Shown in pieces: positions 18,984-28,808 of a stretch of DNA of 64,000 nt. Location of the stretch: NCBI GenBank assembly GCA_963834365.1, contig CAWIBS010000021.1:62001-126000 (forward strand), in the 5' to 3' direction. The position numbers were made by a program, and so were the translations under genes. Numbering within the stretch: position 1 is the first letter of the stretch; each line of letters begins with the position of its first letter. Source of the DNA: CAWJAP01 sp963834365 (GTDB taxonomy: Bacteria; Acidobacteriota; Vicinamibacteria; Vicinamibacterales; Vicinamibacteraceae). A model generated the notes under the pieces. The model ran no database searches, had not been told where the DNA came from, and worked only from the letters and a program-made list of their open reading frames with translations.

Positions 18984-20016
18984 TCGGCCGCGCAGTATTC
19001 TTGGGAACATGATCGGGATGGTGACGTGCGCGCGGTGACGATCGTGCGGCCCGGCGGTCCCGAGGTCCTGGCGCTGGCGGAACGTCCCGCGCCAGTCCCC
19101 GGCCCCGGTGATGTGCTCATCAGCGTCGCGGCGGCCGGTGTCAATCGTCCGGATGTTCTGCAGCGCCGGGGACTCTATGCCCCGCCCCCTGGCGTCTCGG
19201 ACGTGCCGGGACTCGAAGTCGCCGGAACGATTGCGACCGTGGGCGCGAATGTGACCGGCTGGCGCGCAGGGGATCGCGTCTGCGCCCTCGCCGCGGGCGG
19301 CGGCTATGCCGAGCTCTGCGCCGTGCCGGCCGTGCAGTGCCTGCCGGTTCCCGCTTCGCTGAGCCTGGTCGAGGCCGCGGCGGTTCCCGAGACGTTCTTC
19401 ACCGTGTGGACGAACGTCTTCGACCGCGGCGGGCTGCGTGCGGGCGAACGTTTCCTGGTGCACGGCGGCTCCAGCGGGATCGGGACCACGGCGATTCAGC
19501 TGGCGCGGGCATTCGGCGCCCAGGTGTTCGCCACGGCCGGGACCGACGAGAAGTGCAGGGCCTGCGAGGCGCTCGGCGCCGAGCGCTGCGTGAACTATCG
19601 AACGGAGGACTTCGTCAGCGTCACGCGCGACGCGACCGGCGGACGCGGTCTCGACGTCATTCTCGACATGGTGGGTGGCGACTACGCGCCGCGGAATCTC
19701 GAGGCGCTCGCCCTGAACGGCAGGCTCGTCCAGATTGCGTTCCTCAACGGCGCCGCGGTACAGGTGGACCTCCGTCTGGTGATGCAGAAGCGCCTGACAC
19801 TCACGGGCTCGACGCTCAGGCCGCGCACTGCGGCGGAGAAGGGGGCCATCGCCGACGCGCTCCGCGAGCACGTCTGGCCGCTGCTCGAACGGGGCACGGT
19901 CGCGCCGCGGATCCACGCGACGTTCGCGCTGGCCGACGCCGCTGACGCGCACCGCCTGCTCGAGTCGAGCACGCACATCGGCAAGATCGTCCTGGTCATC
20001 GGCCGCGGACAGAGAT

Positions 20017-20116
<100 letters not shown>

Positions 20117-20170
20117 ACACCATCGTGGGGGCTACGGCGCCCCCGCGACGCGGCTGCTCAGGAACGGGCG

Positions 20171-21902
20171 ATGGGTGCACGCACGCAGTTTGTGTTCGGA
20201 TCGTTCCGGCTCGACCCCGCAGATCGGCTGCTGCTGCGCGACGGGCAGGTAGTCCCCCTGACGCCCAAGGCCCTCGACACGCTGGTGGTGCTGCTCGAGC
20301 ATCACGGTCACATGGTGTCGAAGGAAGAGTTGATCGAGCGGGTCTGGCCCGACGCGTTCGTCGAGCTCAACAATCTGGCGCAGAACGTGTCGGCCCTCCG
20401 GCGCGCGCTCGGCGAACGCGAGGGCGGTCCCCGTTTCATCGAGACCGTCTCGCGTCGAGGCTACCGCTTCGTCGCGCCGATGCGCGTCGAGGCCACGACC
20501 GAGCCGGTGCCGCTGGCCGCGGAGCAACCGCACGCGTCACGCGTCGGCGCGCCCCGCCTGGCGGCCACGGCGCTCCCCGAAACCCGGTACGCGCGCAGCG
20601 GCGACGTGAACATCGCGTATCAGGTCGTCGGCGAGGGTCCGTTCGATCTCGTGTTCGTGATGGGGTGGGTCTCACACCTCGAGTATTTCTGGACCGAGCC
20701 CTCCTTCGCGCGATTCCTGAACCGGCTGGCGTCGTTCTCCCGCCTGATCCTGTTCGACAAACGCGGGACCGGGCTTTCCGATCGGGTGACCGTGCTGCCG
20801 TCGCTCGAGCAGCGCATGGACGATGTGCGGGCCGTGATGGATGCCGCCGGGTCTCGCGAAGCGGCCCTTCTGGGCGTGTCGGAGGGTGGACCCCTGTGCA
20901 CGCTCTTCGCGGCGACCTACCCCGAGAAGACCCGCGCACTGGTCACGATCGGCAGCTATGCGCGCCGGCTGCGGACCGAGGAGTACCCATGGGGTCCGAC
21001 GGCTGAAGCGCGCGAAGCCTTCTACCAGGAGATTCAGACGCACTGGGGCGGGCCGGTCGGCATCGCGGAGCGCGCCCCGAGCCGCATGCACGACCCGGTG
21101 TTCCGGGACTGGTGGAGCGCCTACCTGCGCATGGGGGCGAGCCCCGGCGCCGCGCTCGCGCTGACCAAGATGAACGCCGACATCGACGTCCGCCACGTGC
21201 TGCCGAGTGTTCGCGTCCCGACGCTCGTCCTGCACCGATCTCACGACCAATGCCTGGTGGTCGAGGAAGGGCGCTATCTCGCGAGCCGCATTCCCGGCGC
21301 CCGGATGGTGGAGCTTCCCGGCGAAGATCATCTGCCGTTCGTCGGCGATCAGGACGCGCTGCTCGACGAGGTCGAAGACTTCCTGACGGGCTCACGCCAC
21401 GGCGCCGATCAGGAGCCCGACCTCGTCCTGGCGACGGTCGTGTGGACCGGCCTCCCGGCGTCGGTCGATCCGCCCGCCACGGCCACGACGCGGTGGCTCG
21501 CCTTCGCGGCGCGCGAGATTCGAGCGGTTTCGCGGACGCCTGGTCCGCCGCCCCGACAGTCTGGTCGCGTCGTTCGACGGCCCGGCCCGGGCCGTGCGGT
21601 GCGCGGCGCTCATCGCCGAGGCGGCACGCCGGCTCGGGCTGCCCGTCGGTGTGGGCGTCCACACCGGCGAGTGCGATTTCGGTGTCGCGACGCTGGGCGG
21701 ACCGGCGGTGGAGCGTGCGCGGGCCGTGGCCTCGCACGCAGCGCCCGGAGAAGTGGTCGTGTCGAGCACGGTGCGCGATCTGGTGGCCGGGGCCGGACTC
21801 ACGTTCTCGGCCCATGAAGCATCGAGGGCAGGGATTCCGGAGGACTTGCCGCTCTTTCGCGCGGTATTCACACACCTCGGCACGGCGCTCGTCAGCCTGT
21901 AG
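20171..21902 (+). CDS. Winged-helix DNA-binding / alpha-beta hydrolase / cyclase-like fusion (one frameshift)
   Basis: Three domains in one protein. Residues ~5-105 are an OmpR/PhoB-type winged helix (FGSFRLDPADRLLLRDGQVV, LTPKALDTLVVLLEHHG, SKEELIERVWPD, FIETVSRRGYRFVAP). Residues ~135-410 are an alpha/beta hydrolase: TRYARSGDVNIAYQVVGEGP, FDKRGTGLSDRV, nucleophile elbow LLGVSEGGPL, Asp in LVLHRSHDQC, His in LPGEDHLPFVGD. Beyond a frameshift near 21518-21522 (AREI / ERFRGRLVRR) the frame continues as the C-terminal half of a class III adenylate/guanylate cyclase-like fold (VGVGVHTGECDFGV, ASHAAPGEVVVSSTVRDLVA). The metal-binding first half is degenerate, so cyclase activity is unlikely. A transcription factor sensing a small ester or lactone is a reasonable inference. 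Confidence 0.83.
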
Positions 21903-22152
21903 GCCACGGACCAAATCTGACAAGAACCACGGACAGAATCTGAAAGGGCCGCGGAGAAAGGCCACGGATAAGGGCCACGGATAAGGGCCAGATAGGAGCA
22001 CGGATAAGAGCCACGGATAAGATCTGACAGGATCTGATGAAAGACGAAACCACGACCAAAGACCGAAGACCAAAGACTGAAGACCCAAGCAAACAGCTAC
22101 CAGCTACCAGTGATCACGACCGTAGCCCGTAGCCCGTAGCCTGTAGCCGAAC
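21903..22152. repeat. Composite intergenic repeat: modules A, C, F and B
   Basis: No gene in this 288-bp gap apart from the leader of the next one. Module A: GGCCACGGATAAG words at 21903-22035, ending GATAAGATCTGACAGGATCT. Module C: GACCAAAGACCGAAGACCAA at 22053-22088. Module F: CAGCTACCAGCTACCAG at 22094-22110. Module B: GTAGCCCGTAGCCCGTAGCC at 22122-22148. The same set of modules recurs at 25022-25283. Confidence 0.8.
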
Positions 22153-22191
22153 GATCCACAGGCCCTTGACCGATCCATCAGGAGGAAGGCG

Positions 22192-22866
22192 ATGACGCCC
22201 AGCGCGATGATCACGTTCCCGACGGCACGCGGCCCGGCCGAGGGCTATCTCACCGGCGCCGGTGCCCGGGGCCCCGGCCTCGTGGTCATCCAGGAGTACT
22301 GGGGACTCGTGCCGCACATCAAGGACGTGGCCGATCGCCTGGCTCGCGAGGGCTATGTCGCGCTGGCGCCCGACCTCTATCACGGCCGGACCACGGTCGA
22401 GGAGGAAGAGGCGAGCCACATGCTCTCCGAGCTCGACTGGGGACGTGCGGTCGAGGAGCTTCGCGGCGGCGTCGCCGAGTTGCGCGAGCGCCAAGAGTGC
22501 ACGACGGTCGGCGTGATCGGCTTCTGCATGGGTGGGGCGCTCACGGTACTGGCGGCACAAGACCCGGGCGTGGCCGTGTACGCGGCCTTTTACGGCTTTC
22601 CGCCCGATCCGACGAAGCTTGGAGCCGTCAACGCTCCGGGGATCATCTTCTTCGGGGAGGAGGAAGGATATTTCTCGGTGCCGAACGCCCAATCGTTCGC
22701 CGAGATCCAGCAGCGCAAAGGCATTCCGACCGAGGTCATCGTCTACCCGGAGGCGGGGCACGCGTTCTTCAACGACACCAGGCCCGAGGCCTACCGTCCC
22801 AAGGCCGCGGCCGCAGCATGGGACAAGACGATTGAACTGTTCCGACAGTATCTCCCGCGACCTTGA
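22192..22866 (+). CDS. Dienelactone hydrolase family protein
   Basis: A 224-residue cytoplasmic alpha/beta hydrolase. It shows the family's nucleophile Cys112 in GVIGFCMGGAL, the active-site Glu35 in LVVIQEYWGLVPHI, and His190 in VYPEAGHAFFND. At the position where the catalytic Asp is expected (G-x-D), the sequence reads FFGEEEGYFSVP, so the acid may be a glutamate. Family members hydrolyse dienelactones in chlorocatechol degradation, but most chromosomal homologues have unknown substrates. The start is well supported: AGGAGGAAGG lies 6-12 bp before ATG 22192. It precedes a small membrane ORF and the aconitase-like gene on the same strand. Confidence 0.9.
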   Translation: MTPSAMITFPTARGPAEGYLTGAGARGPGLVVIQEYWGLVPHIKDVADRLAREGYVALAPDLYHGRTTVEEEEASHMLSELDWGRAVEELRGGVAELRERQECTTVGVIGFCMGGALTVLAAQDPGVAVYAAFYGFPPDPTKLGAVNAPGIIFFGEEEGYFSVPNAQSFAEIQQRKGIPTEVIVYPEAGHAFFNDTRPEAYRPKAAAAAWDKTIELFRQYLPRP

Positions 22867-22887
22867 GACGCCGCGCTGCACACGATC

Positions 22888-23049
22888 ATGACCGGCGTTC
22901 TGATCTATCTGTTCGGCCTGCTCGCGGTGCTCGCACTCGTGCTCCTGGTGCTCTTCCGGGTGCTCGCGCGCGAAAGGGAGGAGCATGCACACCATTCAGG
23001 GCGCGCGGCTCGACCCGGGCGCGACCGTGAACGACCTCCCGGCGCCTGA
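22888..23049 (+). CDS. Possible small single-helix membrane protein (53 aa)
   Basis: ATG at 22888, 22 bp after the dienelactone hydrolase stop, opens a 53-codon frame. Its first 27 residues form one strong hydrophobic helix (MTGVLIYLFGLLAVLALVLL, VLFRVLA), followed by REREEHAHHSGR and a basic tail. It overlaps the start of the aconitase-like gene by 65 bp in another frame. The lead-in helix is convincing; the overlapping tail is less so. No family recognised. Confidence 0.35.
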   Translation: MTGVLIYLFGLLAVLALVLLVLFRVLAREREEHAHHSGRAARPGRDRERPPGA

Positions 23050-25024
23050 CGCCGACGCTCCCGATCACGGGCTGCGCGAGGGCCGCCGGATTCGCGGACG
23101 CGCGCTCGTTTTCTGGGACCTCTCGCGCCCGGGCCACAAGCGCGATGCGATCGATACGGATCAGATCACGCCCGCGGACGATTGCGTCTCCGAAAGCCTC
23201 GATCGGCTCGACGCCCGCTGGAAAGCGGGAACCTTCCGCCATCTCATGCCCGGCTTCCGGGCGCGCGTGCACGCGGGCGAGACCTTTCTCGTCGCCGGCG
23301 ACCGCTTCGCGATCGGATCGTCGCGCGAGATGAGCCCGGCCGGGCTCAAGGCCATCGCCGACGAGGCCGGGCTCGAGCTGGTGGTCGTCTGCGGCCGGCA
23401 GATGGGCGACATCTTCCGCCGGAATGCCATCAACCTCGGCCTCCACGTCGTCGAATGCCCGGACGCGGTCGCCGACGCCAACGACGGCGACGAGCTGACG
23501 TTCGACCCCGTGACGCGCGCGCTCACCAACGAGACACAGGCCCGCAGTTACGTGCCCGTGCCGCTGGTGCCGCGCGAAGAGGAGATACGCCGCGGCGGCG
23601 GCATCATCGCTGTCGGTCGCCGCGAGTTGCGCGCGGCGGTCACCGCCTCGCCGCACGTGATCTGGCCCGATGCCGCGGACGCGCGCGCGCTTTCGACCTC
23701 CGAACAGATCGTCTGGGCGCATCGGGTGGACCGGGAGGCGCGCGTCGCCCCGGGCGCGACCCTGCGTGTTTACGCCGATCTGCTGCCGGCCTCGGACGGC
23801 ACGGCGCCGTTTGCGATCCACACGTTCAACCAGATCACGGGCGGCCGCCTGCTCCGGCCGCGTCAGGCCGCCATCGCCAACGATCACTTCGTCTTCACCG
23901 GGCGCGAGGCCGACGAGCGGCAAGTCGGCATCGGCGAAGCGTTCGCGGCGCGGCACGGGCTCGAGAAGCCGTACTACGCGACGCCGGGCGACGGCATCTT
24001 CCATTTCTACTTTCCCGAGCAGGGCCTGGTGTATCCCGGGCAGTTCATCCCGGGCGCCGATTCCCACAGCCGCGCGTACGGGGCCTATGGCGCCCTCGGC
24101 ATCGGCGTCGGCTCGACGACGCTCGGGTTCGGATGGGCGACCGGATACGTGTACTTCACGCTCGCGCGCCAGCGCCGCGTCACCTTCGTGGGTCGCCTCC
24201 AACCCTGGGTCGGCGGCAAGGACATCGTCCTCGAACTGTTGCGGCGATGGGGAAGCGCGCAGGCGGAGGGCATGAGTGTGGAGCTCGTGGACCGCGACGC
24301 GCAGCTGCCGATGGCCTATCGCAACACGATCGCGAACATGATGGCCGAGGCGGAGGCGCAGAACGGGATCTTCGCGCCAGACGGTGTCACGGCGTCATGG
24401 TATCGGGCGCGCGGCATCGACGCGCTGCCGTATCCGATGATCCAGCCCGGTCCAGATGCCCGGTACGAGAAGGACGACGAGCTGTCCCTCGATGACGTAC
24501 GGCCGATGATCGCGCGCCCGTTCAGTCCGGGGAACGCCATCCCGGCGACCGACATGGCTCGCGAGCGTGTGGGATTCGACAAGGCGCTCATCGGCTCGTG
24601 CACCAACGGCAGCTACGACGATCTCCTGCAGGCCGCGCTGGTGGTGCGCGAGGCGCGCGCGCTCGGCCTGCGTCGTGCCGTCACGCCATTGCTCGTGTTC
24701 CCCGGCTCGGGCGGCGTCGGGCGTCAGATCGAACAGCCGGACGCTCGTCTGGGGGGCGAATCGATTGCGGGCGTCCTGCGCGAGGCGGGCGGTGCGATTC
24801 GCCGGTCGTGGTGCGGTCCCTGTTTCGGTCAGGGCCCCGATGCGCTGGCGCGCGGTGAACGTGCGATCACGACGTTCAACCGCAACTGGCACAACCGGAT
24901 GGGCGTCGGCGGCGAAGGCTACCTCGCGAGCCCGGCGGTCGTGGCCTCCTCGGCGCTGCTCGGGTACATGGCGCCGCCCGACGAGCTCGGACTCGTCTGG
25001 GATCCCGAGCGTTTCGGTCTCTAG
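22985..25024 (+). CDS. Aconitase/isopropylmalate dehydratase-family hydro-lyase, swivel domain N-terminal
   Basis: A [4Fe-4S] hydro-lyase of 679 residues. Residues ~30-220 are a LeuD-like swivel domain (DAIDTDQITPADDC, FLVAGDRFAIGSSREM, GLELVVVCGRQMGDIFRRNA). Residues ~235-675 are the catalytic LeuC/aconitase part (FAIHTFNQITGG, FIPGADSHSRAYGAYGALGI, DKALIGSCTNGSYDD, SWCGPCFGQGPDALARGERA). Three cluster cysteines are present: one in GSCTNG and two in WCGPC. Normal aconitases and LeuCD put the swivel last or on a separate subunit; only AcnB-type enzymes put it first, and those have an extra HEAT domain absent here. Exact substrate (citrate, homocitrate, methylcitrate or other) cannot be assigned. 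GGGAGGAGC precedes ATG 22985. Confidence 0.85.
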   Translation: MHTIQGARLDPGATVNDLPAPDADAPDHGLREGRRIRGRALVFWDLSRPGHKRDAIDTDQITPADDCVSESLDRLDARWKAGTFRHLMPGFRARVHAGETFLVAGDRFAIGSSREMSPAGLKAIADEAGLELVVVCGRQMGDIFRRNAINLGLHVVECPDAVADANDGDELTFDPVTRALTNETQARSYVPVPLVPREEEIRRGGGIIAVGRRELRAAVTASPHVIWPDAADARALSTSEQIVWAHRVDREARVAPGATLRVYADLLPASDGTAPFAIHTFNQITGGRLLRPRQAAIANDHFVFTGREADERQVGIGEAFAARHGLEKPYYATPGDGIFHFYFPEQGLVYPGQFIPGADSHSRAYGAYGALGIGVGSTTLGFGWATGYVYFTLARQRRVTFVGRLQPWVGGKDIVLELLRRWGSAQAEGMSVELVDRDAQLPMAYRNTIANMMAEAEAQNGIFAPDGVTASWYRARGIDALPYPMIQPGPDARYEKDDELSLDDVRPMIARPFSPGNAIPATDMARERVGFDKALIGSCTNGSYDDLLQAALVVREARALGLRRAVTPLLVFPGSGGVGRQIEQPDARLGGESIAGVLREAGGAIRRSWCGPCFGQGPDALARGERAITTFNRNWHNRMGVGGEGYLASPAVVASSALLGYMAPPDELGLVWDPERFGL

Positions 25025-25283
25025 CCACGGACCAGAGCCACGGACAGAGACGAGATCTGGGCCACGGACAAGATCTGGGCCACGGATAAAATCTGAGCCA
25101 CAGATCGAAGTGAGCTACCAATGCACGCCGGACCTAAAGGTCCGACCGACCGGTAAGACCGGAAGATACTGAAGACCGAAGACCAACCCGCCGACGGGCT
25201 ACCGGCTGCAGGCTACGGGCCGGCCAGGCAAGAGTCTTTTTACAAGCCCCGTAGCCAGTAGCCCGTAGTCCGTAGCCCGAGTT
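25022..25283. repeat. Composite intergenic repeat: modules A, F, C and a B hairpin
   Basis: The convergent gap between aconitase-like and phosphatase genes contains module A (GGGCCACGGACAAGATCTGG and variants, 25024-25108), module F (GAGCTACCAATG, 25111-25122), module C (ACTGAAGACCGAAGACCAA, 25169-25187) and module B. Module B is here an inverted pair: GGCTACGGG at 25211-25219 pairs with CCCGTAGCC at 25248-25256 around a loop that contains TTTTT. It could work as a bidirectional terminator. Confidence 0.78.
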
Positions 25284-25287
25284 CCGA

Positions 25288-27377
25288 TCACCGGCCGCGT
25301 GCGGGCGACGGTTGTCGCGCGTGATGGCCGGTCGCGGACCGCAGCAGCTTCAGGAAGACGTCGGTGTTCTCGTAAGTGCCGGTGAACTGCAGCGCGCCAG
25401 GACCGCTCGCCGAAATGGGCACGTCCGACGCCGTGTGTCCGGCAAACGTATGGCCGTCCGAGGAGGTGTCGCCAGGGCACTCGGCCTGACTGCACGACAG
25501 CTCGCCGTTCTCGATGACGCCGCGGACCTCGAAGCCCGGTATCGCCGTCCCGTCCACCGCGCGGTTGTCGCTGGCCTCCGAAGCCCCGTCCCGAGCGGGA
25601 TTGGCCACGGCCTGCCGCAGGGCCTGGCTGCCCTCGCGCGGCGGCGCCGCCACGAGCACGGCAGCATCGCGCGCGACCCGATTCGAGATCCAGTTCTCGT
25701 GGCGATCGGGCGCCGACGCCCACCCGAGCAACACCTTGCGCGACGGATCCGGGTCGATCGGAAAGCCGCGCGGATCGGTGGCGTAGTTGGGCACGAAGTC
25801 GAGCAGTTGTGTCGGCGCGAAGCGGAACACCGCCGCGTAGTCGCGAACGGCCCGACCCAGTGTTGCGGGCGCATAGCGCTCGTTGCCCACGCCCACCAGA
25901 CCGACGCCGCCCGTCTCGTGGTCCGCCGCGACGACCACGAGCGTGTCGTTCGCGGGATCGGCGTCACGATTGGTGCGCCGGGCGAAGTCGAGCGCCACCT
26001 GGATGGCGCGATCGAACTCGATCGTGTCCCAGATCATGCGCTCCGCATCGGCGGTATGCGCCTGCTTGTCGATCGACGCCCCCTCGATCAGCAGGTAGAA
26101 GCCGGCGGTCGCGTGCGCCGAGAGGCTGCGCAGCGCCAGGCGCGTCATGTCCTCGAGCATCGGCTGATCCTGATGGCCGCGATGCCTGGGGTCCTCGAGC
26201 TCCCGGCTGTACTTGCCCGCGCCGACCTTGTCGAACGCCACCGGCATGTGACCGCTGTGAAAGAGGCCGAGCAGCCGTGCCGGCACGCGCGCGCCGGCCA
26301 GCAGATCCCGCACTTCCGTGCCGGTCGAGACGAGCCGATAGCCGTCGGCCGACGTACTGGGCGGCAAGGTCGCGCCCGTCCTTCCGCTCGCCGCCCTCGA
26401 TCCCGGACGGACGAAACTGGCGCGCACCGCCCCCGAGGAGGACGTGCACGCCGTTCGCGGACCGCTCGTCGAAGAACCGCGCGGCTATCTCCGGCACCTG
26501 CGCTGCGGTTCGCGGTGTGGACGGCGTTGGCGGCGGGCGTCGCGTCGGTCACATCGGCGGTCGTGACGATGCCGACGTGGAAGCCGGGGCCACGCACGCG
26601 GCGCAGCAGTTCGCCGACGTACTCGACACGCGGATTGTCGAAGGGCTCCGGCGTGTTGTCGGGAAACACGCCTTCCTGGTTGTTGTTGCCCTTGCTCCCG
26701 GTGGAGTAGGCCGACATGCCTGGAGACGAATCGGTGACGAAGGCATTGAGCGACGAGGTCATCACCAGCCCGGTCACTTCGAGCGTGTCCATCGCCAGGG
26801 GCGTCAGCGCCTTGCCGTCGCGCATGCCCCGCGAGACGATGCGTGCCGCGGTGCGATGGGCGGCGCCCATGCCGTCGCCCAGGAAAAAAATGATGTTCCT
26901 GGCCCGCGGCGCCAGGGCGCCAGTGACTTGCCAGGCGTGCACGCGCACGGTGACCCGCTGCTCGCTGCCGTCGGCCGTCCGGGCGCGAATGGTGTGGACG
27001 CCGGCGCGGCGGAACGCATGGCCGCGCATCAGGAAATTGGTGGTGTGCGGAGGAGCCGGTGCCGCCCGGTGATGTGGCGCCAGCTTCTGATCGGTGGCTC
27101 CAGTCCCGCCGGCGCCGCGAACCCCGTCCCGTCCGGCGTCCAGGATGTTGCGCGCCGTGATCTCCACGTCATCCAGAAAGACGCGCAGGCCCGGCGGACC
27201 ATCGGCGGGATCGCCGGTTGCCTCGACGCGGAGATCCACACGCTGACCGACGGCGAAGTCGGATCGATCGGGCGGCATGATGCGGATGACCGTGGCGGCG
27301 TGCGCCGCGACGGCGCACCCGACGAGCAGGACGACGAAGACGGGGCGGACCGCGCAGAGGACAGCTGGCCGGCTCAT
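25288..27377 (-). CDS. Alkaline phosphatase, secreted (two frameshifts)
   Basis: Periplasmic phosphomonoesterase of the PhoA superfamily. It has a signal peptide (VRPVFVVLLVGCAVAAHAAT), an Ig-like or bacterial beta domain (residues ~30-165), then the catalytic domain. That domain contains the metal Asp in NIIFFLGDGMGAAHRTAAR, the nucleophile Ser in FVTDSSPGMSAYSTGSKG, HMPVAFDKVG, LLIEGASIDKQAHTADAERM (metal ligands) and VVAADHETGGVGLVG. Near the C-terminus are FEVRGVIENGE and FTGTYENTDVFLKLL. Frame changes are near 26505 and 26375; between them the frame reads IAARFFDERSANGVHVLLGG, the expected sequence, so all parts belong to one ~695-residue protein. The ATG start at 27375-27377 was kept for the signal peptide. 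Confidence 0.87.
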
Positions 27378-27535
27378 GGCAGCGTGACTGTATCAACTGA
27401 CGCGTCTGAGCGGGCGGTCCTGGCGGTGGCGTTGCCGCCGATCACGCAGCTCGACGGCGAGTCACGGTCACCGGGTCGGCGCGGACCGGCCTCCGGCGTC
27501 GGGCCAGGGGAACAGCGACAGCTCGGACTCGTCGC

Positions 27536-27952
27536 TCACCGGCTTGCCGCGATCAGGTAAGCCCAGTTGAGCACGATCAGGACGACGGCCGCGGCCCGTG
27601 CGAGCGGCGCCTCGCGGCGTGAGAGCTGCAAACGCAGGCGCGGCAGCCGGCCGGCCAGCACGATCGCCGCATAGGCCAGATAGAGGCCGGCGGCCACGAC
27701 AGCCGCGCAGACCAGCGGGTTCATCGAGAAGGCGGTGGCGATTTCACCACGGGCCAGGGCCAGACTTGCGCGCGTGGCGCCACACGTCGGGCAGGGGAGT
27801 CCCGTCAGCGTCTTGAACGCGCACCGCGGCACCTGGAGGTTCGGCGCCGTGAGCGCCAGCCCCACGCAGAGCACGGTTCCGGCGCCCACCGACAGCCACA
27901 GCAGCTCGTGGTCGATCTGCGGGGACCGGAGGTGACGCCAGACGACCGTCAT
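27536..27952 (-). CDS. DUF2752 membrane protein
   Basis: A 138-residue integral membrane protein with the DUF2752 hallmark TLTGLPCPTCGATRASLALA and flanking hydrophobic helices (LLWLSVGAGTVLCVGLAL, LVCAAVVAAGLYLAYAAIVL, ARAAAVVLIVLNWAYLIA). The CPxCG motif may bind a metal or form a disulfide; the family's function is unknown. It lies 21 bp downstream of the Yip1-like gene on the same strand, a pairing that suggests a shared transcript. Confidence 0.8.
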   Translation of the reverse strand: MTVVWRHLRSPQIDHELLWLSVGAGTVLCVGLALTAPNLQVPRCAFKTLTGLPCPTCGATRASLALARGEIATAFSMNPLVCAAVVAAGLYLAYAAIVLAGRLPRLRLQLSRREAPLARAAAVVLIVLNWAYLIAASR

Positions 27953-27973
27953 CGGTGTGCGGAGATGGCCGGT

Positions 27974-28645
27974 TCAATAGTTGGACGCGGCCGCAAACCC
28001 GATCATGGCCATGATGGCCGCACCGAAGATCATGGCGGCCGTGCAGCAGAGCACCACCGGGATGAGAATCGCCGCGGCGGCCTTGCCGGTCGAGATCTCG
28101 TGCATCTGCGCCAGCCCCAGAACCGCGCACACCAGGCCCCAGACCGCGGCGATGGCGCCGCCGCAGAACGGGATGACGCCGAGGGGCGCGCTGCTGCCGT
28201 GCGAGTACGCGAGCGTTCGCAGCGTGGCCTCGAAGCCGAACCGCGTGCCGCCCAGGAGCAACAGCACGAGGTGTACGATGCCGCTGCCGATGAACAGGCC
28301 GAGCAGCACTACGACGCAACCGAAGATCAACGTCGCCAGCAGTCCGCCGCCGTACCCGTAGCCCCCGACGCCACCCAGCCCGATCAGCTGCCACACCGAC
28401 TGCGCGACGACCGAAAGGAGCGCCCCCACCAGGTAATACGTGACCGGTGCACCCAGGCCGCCCTCGCGGCGGACGTTGCGGAACGTGTTGGCGGGATCGA
28501 GGAGCACGCCCTTGGCGGTGTCGATGTAGCGCTGGATCGCCGGACCGCTCTGCTCCCACGGGGGTCCCGTGCGCGTGCCGGACGCCGGCGGCGGCGGGAT
28601 CGGTGGCGTGGGGAAGGTGCCGGGAGGAACGCCGAAGTCGGTCAT
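27974..28645 (-). CDS. Yip1-like integral membrane protein
   Basis: A 223-residue protein with a proline-rich cytoplasmic N-terminus (GTFPTPPIPPPPASG), an amphipathic lead (IQRYIDTAKGVLLDPANTFR) and five membrane helices (VTYYLVGALLSVVAQSVWQL, LLATLIFGCVVVLLGLFIGS, LGVIPFCGGAIAAVWGLVCA and others). The layout and the STGKAAAAILIPVVL ending match bacterial YIP1-family proteins. The ATG at 28643-28645 (MTDFGVPPG) was chosen; an upstream codon adds only MSAGSRTGAHA. Precise function unknown. Confidence 0.75.
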   Translation of the reverse strand: MTDFGVPPGTFPTPPIPPPPASGTRTGPPWEQSGPAIQRYIDTAKGVLLDPANTFRNVRREGGLGAPVTYYLVGALLSVVAQSVWQLIGLGGVGGYGYGGGLLATLIFGCVVVLLGLFIGSGIVHLVLLLLGGTRFGFEATLRTLAYSHGSSAPLGVIPFCGGAIAAVWGLVCAVLGLAQMHEISTGKAAAAILIPVVLCCTAAMIFGAAIMAMIGFAAASNY

Positions 28646-28808
28646 CGCATGGGCTCCTGTCCTGGACCCGGCGGACACATCGACCTGCCGGACGTCGGGA
28701 ATGCGCCACGTTTATCGCACAGGTCCTGCACGCCTGCAACGTGGATCGACCGCTCGGCTCTCGAGCCCCCGCGCATTGCAACGCCATTCATGCGCCGGCA
28801 GCGCTGCG

